Assembly (NCBI RefSeq): GCF_021026345.1
Contig: NZ_JAJNCZ010000003.1
Location: 310,001-374,000, forward strand
DNA length: 64,000 nucleotides
DNA from: Rhizobium sp. GN54
GTDB taxonomy: Bacteria; Pseudomonadota; Alphaproteobacteria; Rhizobiales; Rhizobiaceae
Reading direction: 5' to 3'
Below, piece by piece: positions 10,601 through 20,862 of the stretch. How positions within the stretch are numbered: the first letter of the stretch is position 1; each line of letters opens with the position of its first letter. The position numbers were made by a program, and so were the translations under genes. Under the pieces are notes generated by a model, which searched no databases, had not been told where the DNA came from, and saw only the letters and a list, made by a program, of their open reading frames with translations.

Positions 10601-13163
10601 GCACGGCGCCGGTGAACAGCGACAGCGTGGGCGCGACGAACAAGAGGAAGATCAGCACGAGCTGCCAGATCAGCGCCTGGCGCGGCTCCATGTAGTACCA
10701 GCCCATGACGGAGGCCACGAGCCAGCAGATCGGGATCAGGCAGCGGCGGAGGTTATCGTACATCTTCCACCGGCCGAGCATGGAAACCCCGCTGGACGGC
10801 TTGAAGATATAGGGCAGCAACTGCCAGTCGCCGCGCGCCCAGCGATGCTGGCGCGAGTTCTCGACCTCGTAGCGGATCGGGAAATCCTCGACGAATTCCA
10901 CGTCGGTGACGAGCGCGCAGCGCGCATAGGAGCCTTCCAGAAGGTCGTGCGAGAGGATGGAGTTTTCCTCGATGCGGCCCTTCAGCGCCGCCTCGAAGGC
11001 ATCGACGTGATAGAGGCCCTTGCCGGTAAACGTGCCCTCGTCGGTGAGGTCCTGGTAGACGTCGGAGACGGTGAAGACATAGGGGTCGACGCCCCGGTTC
11101 GCCGAAAAGATGCGCTGGAACGTCGAGGCCTCGTCGCCCGTCGTCAGCGACGGGGTGACGCGCGGCTGCAGGATGCTGTAGCCGGCGACGACCCGCTGGG
11201 TTTGCGGATCGATCAGCGGGCGGTTGATCGGGTGGTGGAGCTTGCCGACGAGATTGGTGGCCGCGTCGCGCATCAGGCGCGTGTCGGAATCAAGCGTCAG
11301 GACGTACTGGACGTTTTCCGGGACGGCGTTGGCGCCGGGCAGGAAACTGGTGTCGCCGTCGCCGCGCAGGAGCAGGTTCAGCTCGTGCAGCTTGCCGCGC
11401 TTGCGCTCCCAGCCCATCCACACGCCTTCCTGCGGATTGAACTGGCGCCGGCGGTGCAGCAGGTAGAAGCGCGTGCGGCCGTCATAGGCATAGCGTGCCG
11501 AAAGCAGCGCGATCTCGCGCTTGGCGTATTCGAGGACCTCGAGATCCTCCGGCGTCTCCTCGGCCTTGCTGTCGACCCAGTCGCTGACGAGCGAGAAATA
11601 GATCTCGCCACGCGGATTGGCGAGGTAGTGAACCTCGAGGTTACGCACCAGTTCGTCGACATGGTCGCGCTTGGAGATCAGGCAGGGGACCGCGACGAGC
11701 GTGCGTGCCTCCTCCGGAATCCCCTCGCGCAGCTCGTAGCCCACCAGCCGCGTCGGCTTCACGCAGAGGGTGACGAGCGTGTTGTAGAGCCCGACGGCGC
11801 CCTCCGAGGCGGGCACGGCGAACAGGACCAGCATGATCAGCCAGGCGCCGTTCGGAATGTCCATCTGGTCGAGGAAGTAGTAGACCCCGACCATGGCCAG
11901 CAGCGTCAGCAGGATCACAGGCCCGGCGATGGCGAACCAGTCGAGCGAGCGGCTGAAGCGCACGATGCGCTGCAGGATGGAGGGGCGGTAGCCGATCCGC
12001 TTTTCCAGGATGTCGCGCTTCTTGCCGACCAGGTAGCTGCCGACATTGGCCTCATGCGCACCGGCGACGTTACCCGCCGCCATGTCCTCGGCGGTCATGG
12101 CGAGCGCCAGCTGCGTCACCTCCAGCTCCGTCTTGCCGGAGCGGCGGGCCATCTTCTCGATCGTATCGCGGTAAGCGTTGCGCGAGCCGAAATCGAGCTC
12201 GGTATAGTCCGAGCCCTCGCGCAGCGCCGCATCGAGGCGGCTGACGCTTTCGACCCAGACCGGCCATTCCGTATCGTCGATCGTGCGCAGCCCCTTGATC
12301 AGGTTGCTCATCGTGACATTGCCGGAGGAAAGCCGGTTCTGCTCGGCGACGAGGACCTCTTCCAGGTCGGTCCCGCGCGCCTCGATCTGTTTTTCCAGCC
12401 ACTGGATCGCCGCGCCCGATGCCTGCAGCCCGTCACGCAGACGATAGAGCAGCTGGGCGACGAAGGTGTTGTCGGCGACGAGATGCTCGATCTCGCGCAG
12501 GATCACGATGCTCTTTTCCGGGTCGTTCTGGCGGATCAGCTCGTCGGCCACCTCATTCGCCTTGCGGCGCATCCCGCGCGAACGCTCGACACGGCTGGAA
12601 ATGCGCCGCAGGTTTTCGATCAGGATAAAGCGGACAATCGACGGCAGCGCCCAGAGTTCGCCGATCTTGAAGGCCTCGGCCTTCTGGAACCCTTCCACGA
12701 TCGCCGTCAGGCTCTCGCGCGAGACGCTGCTCTGGGTATGGGCGACGTAGAGCCAGCCGAGCGCGAGCGTCCGCGGGATCTCGACCTCGCCGACCTTCAT
12801 CGTCGGCAGCTGACGGTAGAAACGGCGCGGGAAGTCGCGGCGCACTTCCTGGATCGCCTCCTCGACGACGTAGTAGTTGTCGAGCAGCCATTCCGCCGCC
12901 GGCGTGATCGTCGCGCCGGCTTCGACGTCGCGGGCCGTTGTCTGGTAGACCCGGAGGATTTCCTTCTCGTTTTCCCGGTGGCGGGCGCGGAAGTCGAACG
13001 GCGTGAAGCCCGGCAGCGAATTCGCGCCGTTCCGCGCCAGATCCTCACCGCAGGCACTCAGCTCCTCGAGGGTGAAATAGGTATCCCGGATCGAATCATT
13101 GTAGTCGATCTGCTTGGATTCCGTCTCGCGCGACGAGGTCTGTGGTCGGTTGTGAAGGGACAT
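4674..13163 (-). CDS. ndvB: cyclic beta-1,2-glucan synthetase NdvB/ChvB
   Basis: At 2829 residues this is the full length of NdvB/ChvB, the inner-membrane enzyme that primes, elongates and cyclises beta-1,2-glucan from UDP-glucose. Visible parts in order: an N-terminal region (1-400); a membrane pair (~410-470); a GT84 glycosyltransferase core with LTLDSDTRL (~622-630) and RWARGDWQ (~774); further helices at ~807-855 and ~937-985; a long central region; and a C-terminal GH94 glycan-phosphorylase domain, thought to control ring size, with GDWNDGMNRVGEAGKG (~2523). No frameshift is present. The start MSLHNRPQTS is the only plausible one. ndvA exports the product and opgC downstream may modify it. 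In rhizobia and agrobacteria, loss of this system affects osmoadaptation, motility and host attachment. Confidence 0.97.
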   Translation of the reverse strand: MSLHNRPQTSSRETESKQIDYNDSIRDTYFTLEELSACGEDLARNGANSLPGFTPFDFRARHRENEKEILRVYQTTARDVEAGATITPAAEWLLDNYYVVEEAIQEVRRDFPRRFYRQLPTMKVGEVEIPRTLALGWLYVAHTQSSVSRESLTAIVEGFQKAEAFKIGELWALPSIVRFILIENLRRISSRVERSRGMRRKANEVADELIRQNDPEKSIVILREIEHLVADNTFVAQLLYRLRDGLQASGAAIQWLEKQIEARGTDLEEVLVAEQNRLSSGNVTMSNLIKGLRTIDDTEWPVWVESVSRLDAALREGSDYTELDFGSRNAYRDTIEKMARRSGKTELEVTQLALAMTAEDMAAGNVAGAHEANVGSYLVGKKRDILEKRIGYRPSILQRIVRFSRSLDWFAIAGPVILLTLLAMVGVYYFLDQMDIPNGAWLIMLVLFAVPASEGAVGLYNTLVTLCVKPTRLVGYELREGIPEEARTLVAVPCLISKRDHVDELVRNLEVHYLANPRGEIYFSLVSDWVDSKAEETPEDLEVLEYAKREIALLSARYAYDGRTRFYLLHRRRQFNPQEGVWMGWERKRGKLHELNLLLRGDGDTSFLPGANAVPENVQYVLTLDSDTRLMRDAATNLVGKLHHPINRPLIDPQTQRVVAGYSILQPRVTPSLTTGDEASTFQRIFSANRGVDPYVFTVSDVYQDLTDEGTFTGKGLYHVDAFEAALKGRIEENSILSHDLLEGSYARCALVTDVEFVEDFPIRYEVENSRQHRWARGDWQLLPYIFKPSSGVSMLGRWKMYDNLRRCLIPICWLVASVMGWYYMEPRQALIWQLVLIFLLFVAPTLSLFTGAVPRRSDIVARAHLQTILSDIRAANAQVALRIVFIAHQAAMMADATIRSLYRMFFSRKHMLEWRTAAQVHSSSGGGIWSYYRDMWQAPALALVAVGLALFSKTGLPFIAVPFAAIWILSPAIAWYVSQSAETEDQLVVPEGVVTELRKIARRTWRYFEEFVTAEQHFLPPDNFQETPQPMLAERTSPTNIGVYLLSVVSARDFGWIGFEETVRRLEETVSTIDSMPKFRGHLYNWYRTNTLETLGPRYVSAVDSGNLAGHLIAVSSVCREWAEAPSAHLRGSLDGIGDAASILSEVLAELPDDRKTVRPLRRLLEEQIAGFHNALAAVKREHEFASIRVINLGVLARDIGKLIANLDHEIKSAQSAEVVKWANALVASCEGHIADSMFDLGSIEALRQRLVVLRDRTRDIAFSMDFGFLFRPERRLLSIGYRVETNELDEACYDLLASEARLTSLFAIAKGDLPTEHWHKLGRPVVPIGSRGALVSWSGSMFEYLMPPLVMQEPQGGILNQTNNLIVKEQQNHGRRLGTPWGISEAAFNARDHDMNYQYTNFGVPTLGLKRGLGQNAVIAPYASLLATQYAPKAALDNLNELRKLGALGIYGFHDAVDFTPTRVPEGKRCAVVHNYMAHHHGMSIAAVANVAFNGALRARFHADPVIEAAELLLQEKAPREIPIINTKREPETVGSTQADLLRPEVRVIKDPVSEDREAAFLSNGHYSVMLTATGSGYAHWNGQSVTRFKPDPAEDRWGTFVFLRDTATNEWWSTTVEPKRAEGEEAKTQFSDDKAEFIKTVGTLSSELECIVATEHDAEGRRLTLLNTGAEDRFIEVTSYMEPVVTTDDTDTAHPLFARMFLKTEIGRRGDVVRILRNKRSPGDPDMCVAHLIVDNAGSRRTEVETDRRNFIGRGRSLTTAAAFEPGAQLSGTDGFTLDPIVSLRRVVRVPAGKKVKVIFWTIAAPSREELDRAIDRYRHPEAFNNELIHAWTRSQVHLRHIGVTSQEAASFQALGRYLVYPDMHLRADAATVQAGLASQSALWPLAISGDFPIYVLRINDDADLEIAREALRAQEYLRHRGVLADLVILNEKASSYAQDMQHTLEQLCENLRMRGQSDGIRQHIFSVRRDLMDVSTWQALLATARAVFHARNGSLSDQIERAISIFATPAVAAAEEARHAAPAPAAGPKGQPAAIDGGDLAFWNGYGGFDAARREYVVKVRGGEGTPHPWINVIANEHFGFHVAAEGGAFTWSRNSRDYQVTQWTNDPVINRPGEAFYVKDRDSGAVHVPFAGLSRDPSVLFEAWHGLGYSAFRSASGGLELDLVQTVDSERPVKYSRLIVRNTGKSARNLSAYGYVEWVLGNNPAKTAPFVLCSQDEASGAILATNPYSLDYTGRVAFFATNGKLAGVTASRREFIGRQGDIVMPAVLSSGAGLSATMESNGAPCAALATDFKLQPGEEKEILFVLGDCDNAEAASALAGEAVSASIDAALAKMRGFWGEFTGTLQVETPDPALNLMVNTWLPYQSLGCRVLARAAFYQASGAFGFRDQLQDTLAFLTHRPELARKQILNAASRQFQEGDVQHWWLQETGAGVRTMISDDVVWLAYAVTQYCGSTGDHAILSEKLTFIEGPPLAEGQHDSFFKPGRSAEEAELYEHCARALDLAIRRTGENGLPLILAGDWNDGMNRVGEAGKGTSVWLGWFLAGTLRAFAPIARERGDNHRARVWLEHLETLKAALESAGWDGAHYRRGYFDDGSPLGSQGNAECRIDSIAQSWSVLSGEGDEERARLAMDAVLAELADSETGIIKLFTPPFADSQQDPGYIKAYPPGVRENGGQYTHAAAWVVMALAVQGRADDAWNCLNMLNPIKHGQSPEAIETYRVEPYVVAADVYGEGERKGRGGWTWYTGSAGWLYRAAVEGVLGIRKENGRLVVEPVIPSHWSGFSATVTLDGVKHEIRAERKADGKIDVKINETVIKSPQEEYSL

Positions 13164-13618
13164 CAGCTTTTTTCTGTTTTTCGAGCAGGGTTGGTGGATC
13201 CGGCCGCGGCCGGACTTACGTTCGGCAGGCAGGGATCATCCGAGCGGACTTGTGCAACAGGACGGCGTCATGCGTTCCTCCGTACGACCCCGTCAGCGGA
13301 TTCCATGCGCACGAAAATGCGCCCTCGATCGACGGGCGGCATGTAACGGGCGGCAGGGTCTTCTCCCGCTTCTGCGTGGCGCATGAAAACGGCTTTCTTT
13401 AGCCGCAATGGCAGGCTGTTGCAACAGAACTGGAAGGCAGGGGCAAGGCGACTCCAACAATATCAAGGCCATGAGATACCACCCTTGGCCTACGTGACCA
13501 GCGGTGAACGGGACCTGAACGCGGCGCATCCGGCAAGGGTTCCATGCCCGTATCCAATTCCGTCGATAACCCGCCCGCCTGCGTTGACATCGCCGTCGCC
13601 TTCGGGCCACCTTGCGGC
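13164..13618. other. intergenic region upstream of ndvB and of the B12 riboswitch
   Basis: 455 bases without a supported gene. They must contain the ndvB promoter (leftward) and the promoter of the riboswitch transcript (rightward). Translated frames here have no ribosome-binding sequence and resemble no family I know. No strong dyad or riboswitch fold was recognised; a 5-bp hairpin near 13392 is too weak to call. Confidence 0.4.
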
Positions 13619-13810
13619 CATCAGGGTTCTTCCGAATCGTTCGCGACGAGGAAGCGAAGAGGGAAGCCGGTGCGATGGGTAGCCATCCATTCCGGCGCTG
13701 CCCCCGCAACTGTAGGCGGCGAGCTGCTGTCCCCCATGCCACTGGCACGTTTCGTGCCGGGAAGGCCGGACAGAAGCAACGACCCGCAAGCCAGGAGACC
13801 TGCCCTGATG
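13619..13810 (+). promoter_or_regulatory. adenosylcobalamin riboswitch
   Basis: The conserved cobalamin-aptamer core is present in order: GGGAAGCCGGTGCGAT, GCGCTGCCCCCGCAACTGTA, a peripheral CACGTTTCGTG hairpin, GCCGGGAAGGCCGGACAG, and the B12 box GCCAGGAGACCTGCC at 13790-13804. The closing P1 helix is a perfect eight-base pair CATCAGGG (13619-13626) / CCCTGATG (13803-13810). Downstream come a 71-residue ORF and then metH. No terminator hairpin with a U-run lies between aptamer and ORF, but a hairpin covering that ORF's ribosome site does (13898-13916), which points to translational control. Confidence 0.93.
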
Positions 13811-13897
13811 AACTCATAACGTCCATGGGCGGGGTGTCCCACGGGTGCGCTTGCTCCGCGTCAAGGCGGATCTCCAGCTTGCGTGCGTCCGGTCATC

Positions 13898-13916
13898 CCC
13901 CAATTCCAGATTGGGG
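13898..13916 (+). promoter_or_regulatory. hairpin overlapping the Shine-Dalgarno of the riboswitch-linked small gene
   Basis: Perfect inverted repeat CCCCAAT (13898-13904) / ATTGGGG (13910-13916) with a five-base loop. Its right arm contributes the GGGG of the GGGGAAAG ribosome site located just before the ATG at 13923. Formed in RNA it would block translation start, so it is a candidate expression platform for the upstream cobalamin aptamer. That coupling is inferred, not visible. Confidence 0.55.
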
Positions 13917-13922
13917 AAAGTC

Positions 13923-14138
13923 ATGCATGTCACCATCGAACAGAACACCTCGGGCTCCGGAAAGCCGGAATCCGTCTTCATCTCGTGGCTCCTCTGGCAG
14001 CCGCGCGGCGCCGATCTTCCGGCAGAGGCCCTGAAGGAACTCGTCAAGCTCGCACCCTACAGGGACCGCGATCCGGACATCGTCCGGCTCCGTTCGCTGT
14101 TCGAGCGGCTCGCGGGACGATCAGGCCGGCCGCACTGA
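13923..14138 (+). CDS. small conserved-type protein of unknown function downstream of the B12 riboswitch
   Basis: A 71-residue soluble protein starting MHVTIEQNTSGSG, with a hydrophobic/aromatic stretch ESVFISWLLWQPRGADLPAEA at ~16-36 and a charged helix-like end RDPDIVRLRSLFERLAG. I do not recognise the family and see no signal peptide, membrane segment or metal motif. GGGGAAAG lies at good distance from the ATG. It is the first gene after the cobalamin riboswitch (112 bases downstream) and sits 79 bases before metH, so it should respond to cobalamin. The same frame is open upstream to 13845 but without a ribosome site. Codon use is like its neighbours. A role in B12 or methionine metabolism is only a guess from position. 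Confidence 0.7.
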   Translation: MHVTIEQNTSGSGKPESVFISWLLWQPRGADLPAEALKELVKLAPYRDRDPDIVRLRSLFERLAGRSGRPH

Positions 14139-14143
14139 TTCCG

Positions 14144-14178
14144 CATAAAGACATATTGACATAAACATATCTTTATGT
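14144..14178. promoter_or_regulatory. A/T-rich palindromic operator upstream of metH (ArsR/SahR-like candidate)
   Basis: Inverted repeat ACATAAA (14159-14165) / TTTATGT (14172-14178) around CATATC, preceded by a third half-site CATAAAGACATAT at 14144-14156. It stands out as A/T-rich in GC-rich surroundings. Methionine-cycle genes in proteobacteria are often controlled by ArsR-type (SahR-like) repressors that bind AT-rich palindromes of this general form, so it is a candidate operator for metH. The regulator is not encoded in this window. Confidence 0.5.
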
Positions 14179-14181
14179 GAT

Positions 14182-14208
14182 CTCCGATGCAGACATGCTG
14201 CATCGGAG
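14182..14208 (+). promoter_or_regulatory. 11-bp perfect hairpin overlapping the metH Shine-Dalgarno
   Basis: CTCCGATGCAG (14182-14192), loop ACATG, CTGCATCGGAG (14198-14208). The 3' arm contains GGAG of the GGAGG ribosome site (14205-14209), eight bases before the metH ATG at 14218. No U-run follows, so it is not a terminator. It looks like a translational control element, or a protein-binding dyad. Confidence 0.6.
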
Positions 14209-14217
14209 GGCTTCGCC

Positions 14218-18006
<3,789 letters not shown>

Positions 18007-18011
18007 ACCCG

Positions 18012-19037
18012 TCAGGCCGGGCTGACCTGTAGCAGCAGGATCATCGCGTAGCTCGCCGCAAGCAGCGCCAGGAGCGACAGGAGCACGGTGGCGCTCACCC
18101 GCATCCCGGCCTGCATCACCTTGCGGATGTCCACGCTAAGCCCGAGGGCGGCCATGGCGATCACGGTCAGGGCACCGGATGCCGTGTTCATGGCGGTGGC
18201 CGCCGTCTCGCCGATCAGGCCGAAGGAGCGGGCCGCCAGCATCAGCAGGAACCCGACGATGAACCACGGGACGAGTCGGTGCAGCGGCGGCCGGCGGCGA
18301 TCACCGCCGGCCCGGATCGCCGACACCAGCGACAGCAGCAGCACGACCGGCCCGAGCATCATCACGCGCACGAGCTTGACCAGCATGCCCATCTGCACGC
18401 TGACGGCCGAGACCGGGGCCGTCGCCGCGAAGACCTGCGGAACGGCATAGACGGTCATGCCGGCAAGGATGCCGTAATCCACGCCCGAAAGCTGCAGGAC
18501 GGGCGCCAGCAACGGCAATAGCAGCACCGTCAGCACGCCGAGCACGGCGGTGAAGGCGATCGAGCAGGTCACATCGTCGGGCCGCGCCCGGATGACCGGC
18601 GCGGTCGCGGCGATCGCCGAATTGCCGCAGATCGAATTGCCGCAGGCGACGAGCACGGCCAGCCGCTTCGGCAGGCCGAGAAAGCGGCCGATGCCATAGC
18701 TGACCGCCAGCATGCAGAACACGACGAGTGCGATGCCGCCGAGCATTGCCGGCCCGATCGAGGCCAGCACCGCCGCGCTGATCCCGGAACCCAGCAGGAC
18801 GATGGCGATCTCCAGAAAGTACTTGGCGGTGAAATCGATGCCGGGGTCGAAGAGATGAGGGCGCCTGAGCAGGAGGCGGGCAACCGCACCGAGGAGGATC
18901 GCCAGTACGAGCGCCTCGAGCCAGGCCTCACCTGCAAGCTGCCGCTCGGCGAGATCGCCCAGAAGCGCAAGACCGGCGATGGCCAGCGAGAGAAAGACAC
19001 CGGGGGCATGGGCACGAAATGGAATGGCTTTGCTCAT
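18012..19037 (-). CDS. YeiH/UPF0324-family membrane protein (putative sulfate exporter family)
   Basis: A 341-residue protein with about ten transmembrane helices and the family signature VACGNSICGNSAIAATAPVI near residue 130-150, repeated in part in the second half (VYAVPQVFAATAPVS). It belongs to the conserved-hypothetical 698 (UPF0324) group that includes E. coli YeiH, often labelled 'putative sulfate exporter' without firm proof of substrate. The start ATG at 19037 begins MSKAIPFRAHAPG. It is divergently paired with a LysR-type gene, the usual arrangement for yeiH and its regulator. Confidence 0.85.
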   Translation of the reverse strand: MSKAIPFRAHAPGVFLSLAIAGLALLGDLAERQLAGEAWLEALVLAILLGAVARLLLRRPHLFDPGIDFTAKYFLEIAIVLLGSGISAAVLASIGPAMLGGIALVVFCMLAVSYGIGRFLGLPKRLAVLVACGNSICGNSAIAATAPVIRARPDDVTCSIAFTAVLGVLTVLLLPLLAPVLQLSGVDYGILAGMTVYAVPQVFAATAPVSAVSVQMGMLVKLVRVMMLGPVVLLLSLVSAIRAGGDRRRPPLHRLVPWFIVGFLLMLAARSFGLIGETAATAMNTASGALTVIAMAALGLSVDIRKVMQAGMRVSATVLLSLLALLAASYAMILLLQVSPA

Positions 19038-19117
19038 ACACAGTCAATGATGGAAATTTATTGTGCAATCCATCGGTAAATAGGGTACGTTTCGTTCGAT
19101 TTTATTGAATGATCGCC

Positions 19118-19996
19118 ATGACACTGGAACAGCTCCGCATCTTCATCGCCGTCGCCGAACGCGAGCACCTCACCCAGGCGGCGCTGTCGCTGCACCTGAC
19201 CCCATCGGCCGTCAGCTCCGCCATCCGCACGCTCGAGGAACGCTACTCGGTTGCCCTCTTTCATCGGACCGGGCGCCGGATCGAACTGACCGAAACAGGG
19301 CGCGCCTTCCTGACCGAAGCAAAGGCGACGGTCGCGCGCGCACGGGAAGCGGAGCTGTTCCTGGCGGAGGTCGGCGATCTGCGGCGGGGTTCGCTGACGC
19401 TGGCTGCCAGCCAGACCATCGCCAGCTATTGGCTGCCGCCGGTGGTGATGCGGCTGCACCAACGATATCCGGGTGTCGACCTGCGCGTCAGCGCCGCCAA
19501 CACCGAACTCGTCGCCGCGGCCGTCATCGACGGCGCGGCAGAAATCGGTCTCGTGGAAGGTGCGGTTGATAGCCCGCTCCTGGCGCAGCGGGTCATCGCC
19601 CGCGATCGCCTTGTCGTCGTCGCCCTGCCGGAGCATCCGCTGGCACAACGCCGCGGTGTCGAGCGCGACGACCTTCTTGCCGCGCGCTGGGTGCTGCGCG
19701 AGGCGGGTTCGGGCACCCGCTCCGTCCTGACCTCTGCCCTGGACGCCAAACCGGGCCAACTGGCGGTGGAACTGACGCTTCCCTCGAATGAAGCAGTCCG
19801 CGCCGCCGTGCAGGCGGGCCCGTTTCTCGGGGCCCTGTCGGAACTGATCGTGCAGGCGGACATCGACGCGGGCCGGCTCGTGAAGCTCGACTTCACCCTG
19901 CCGGAGCGCCAGTTCCTGATGCTGCGCCATCGCGAGCGCCACCGCTCGAAGGCCTCTCTCGCCTTCGAGGACATGGCGACCGCGCCAGAGCGCTGA
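19118..19996 (+). CDS. LysR-family regulator paired with the YeiH-like gene
   Basis: A 292-residue LysR protein: N-terminal winged helix (MTLEQLRIFIAVAEREHLTQ, then LTPSAVSSAIRTLEERY) and a periplasmic-binding-like effector domain from ~90 (GSLTLAASQTIASYWLPP). Its neighbour suggests it controls the YeiH-type transporter; such regulators (YeiE/CysB-like) commonly answer to sulfur compounds, but the ligand cannot be read from sequence. The ATG at 19118 matches the family start; another ATG three codons upstream (19109) is possible. The intergenic strip contains the short dyad ATTGTGCAAT (19060-19069). The 3' end runs up to the convergent cobM. Confidence 0.85.
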   Translation: MTLEQLRIFIAVAEREHLTQAALSLHLTPSAVSSAIRTLEERYSVALFHRTGRRIELTETGRAFLTEAKATVARAREAELFLAEVGDLRRGSLTLAASQTIASYWLPPVVMRLHQRYPGVDLRVSAANTELVAAAVIDGAAEIGLVEGAVDSPLLAQRVIARDRLVVVALPEHPLAQRRGVERDDLLAARWVLREAGSGTRSVLTSALDAKPGQLAVELTLPSNEAVRAAVQAGPFLGALSELIVQADIDAGRLVKLDFTLPERQFLMLRHRERHRSKASLAFEDMATAPER

Positions 19997-20015
19997 CCGG
20001 CCTTACGTCAGCGCC

Positions 20016-20777
20016 TCAATCGCCCCGCCCGCGAAAACGCCGCTGGTAGGCCGGATCGTAAAGCGAGCTTTCGCGGAAGTCCTCGGCCGCGAGCGTCCGC
20101 CCGACGAAGATCAGCGCCGTGCGCTCGATCGGTTCCTCGGCGACCCTGGCGGCGATGTCCGCAAGCGTGCCGCGCACGATCCGCTCGTCCGGCCAGGACG
20201 CCTTGACCACGATCGCCACGGGGCAATCGCCGCCATAGAGCGGCGTCAGGTCCGAAACCACCTCATCCAGCGCATGGATGGCCAGATGGATCGCGAGCGT
20301 CGCCCCGGTTGCCCCGAAGCCCTGTAGCGTCTCCCGGTTCGGCATCGGCGAGGCGCGGCCGGAGACGCGGGTCAGCACCAGGCTCTGCGCCACCGCGGGG
20401 ATCGTCAGTTCGCGTTTCAACGCCGCCGCCGCCGCTGCAAACGACGGCACGCCGGGCGTCAGCGTATAGTCGATGCCGAGCTTCTCCAGCCGGCGGATCT
20501 GTTCGGCAACCGCGCTCCAGACGGAGAGATCGCCCGAATGCAGTCGCGCCACGTCCTCGCCCGCCGCGGCCGCGCGCGCATATTCCGCCTCGATCTCGTC
20601 GAGCGACATCGGCGCGGTATCGACAATACGCGCGCCCGGCGGGCAATATTGCAGAAGCTCCGGCGACACGATCGAGCCGGCAAAGAGACAGACCGGGCAG
20701 CGGCCGATCAGGTCGCGCCCGCGGACGGTGATCAGGTCGGCGGCGCCCGGCCCGGCGCCGATGAAATGGACGGTCAT
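20016..20777 (-). CDS. cobM: precorrin-4 C11-methyltransferase
   Basis: A 253-residue tetrapyrrole methylase starting [20 protein letters not shown]. Family motifs include [28 protein letters not shown] and [17 protein letters not shown]. It catalyses SAM-dependent methylation at C11 in the aerobic cobalamin pathway, converting precorrin-4 to precorrin-5. Length is typical. The ATG is preceded by GAGGAAACAG. It lies 85 bases after cobL on the same strand and is the last gene of the local cob run. No cobE-like gene sits between cobL and cobM, although some genomes have one next to them. Confidence 0.95.
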   Translation of the reverse strand: MTVHFIGAGPGAADLITVRGRDLIGRCPVCLFAGSIVSPELLQYCPPGARIVDTAPMSLDEIEAEYARAAAAGEDVARLHSGDLSVWSAVAEQIRRLEKLGIDYTLTPGVPSFAAAAAALKRELTIPAVAQSLVLTRVSGRASPMPNRETLQGFGATGATLAIHLAIHALDEVVSDLTPLYGGDCPVAIVVKASWPDERIVRGTLADIAARVAEEPIERTALIFVGRTLAAEDFRESSLYDPAYQRRFRGRGD

Positions 20778-20862
20778 TCTGTTTCCTCGATCCCTCTACC
20801 ATGCCGATCCGGCCGGATCGCGCGCAGCCTTGTTCAAACGGCCGGCCCCCGGCCGTCGTCGA

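Noticed and set aside
13388-13405. Small hairpin CGGCT/AGCCG with T-run on the minus strand
   Set aside because: Only five base pairs and no gene ends there on that strand.
13293-13826. 177-codon frame antisense to the riboswitch region
   Set aside because: Low-complexity composition, no ribosome site, and it crosses the aptamer.
19060-19069. Short dyad ATTGTGCAAT between yeiH-like and LysR genes
   Set aside because: Four-base arms are too common to call an operator, though the location is plausible.
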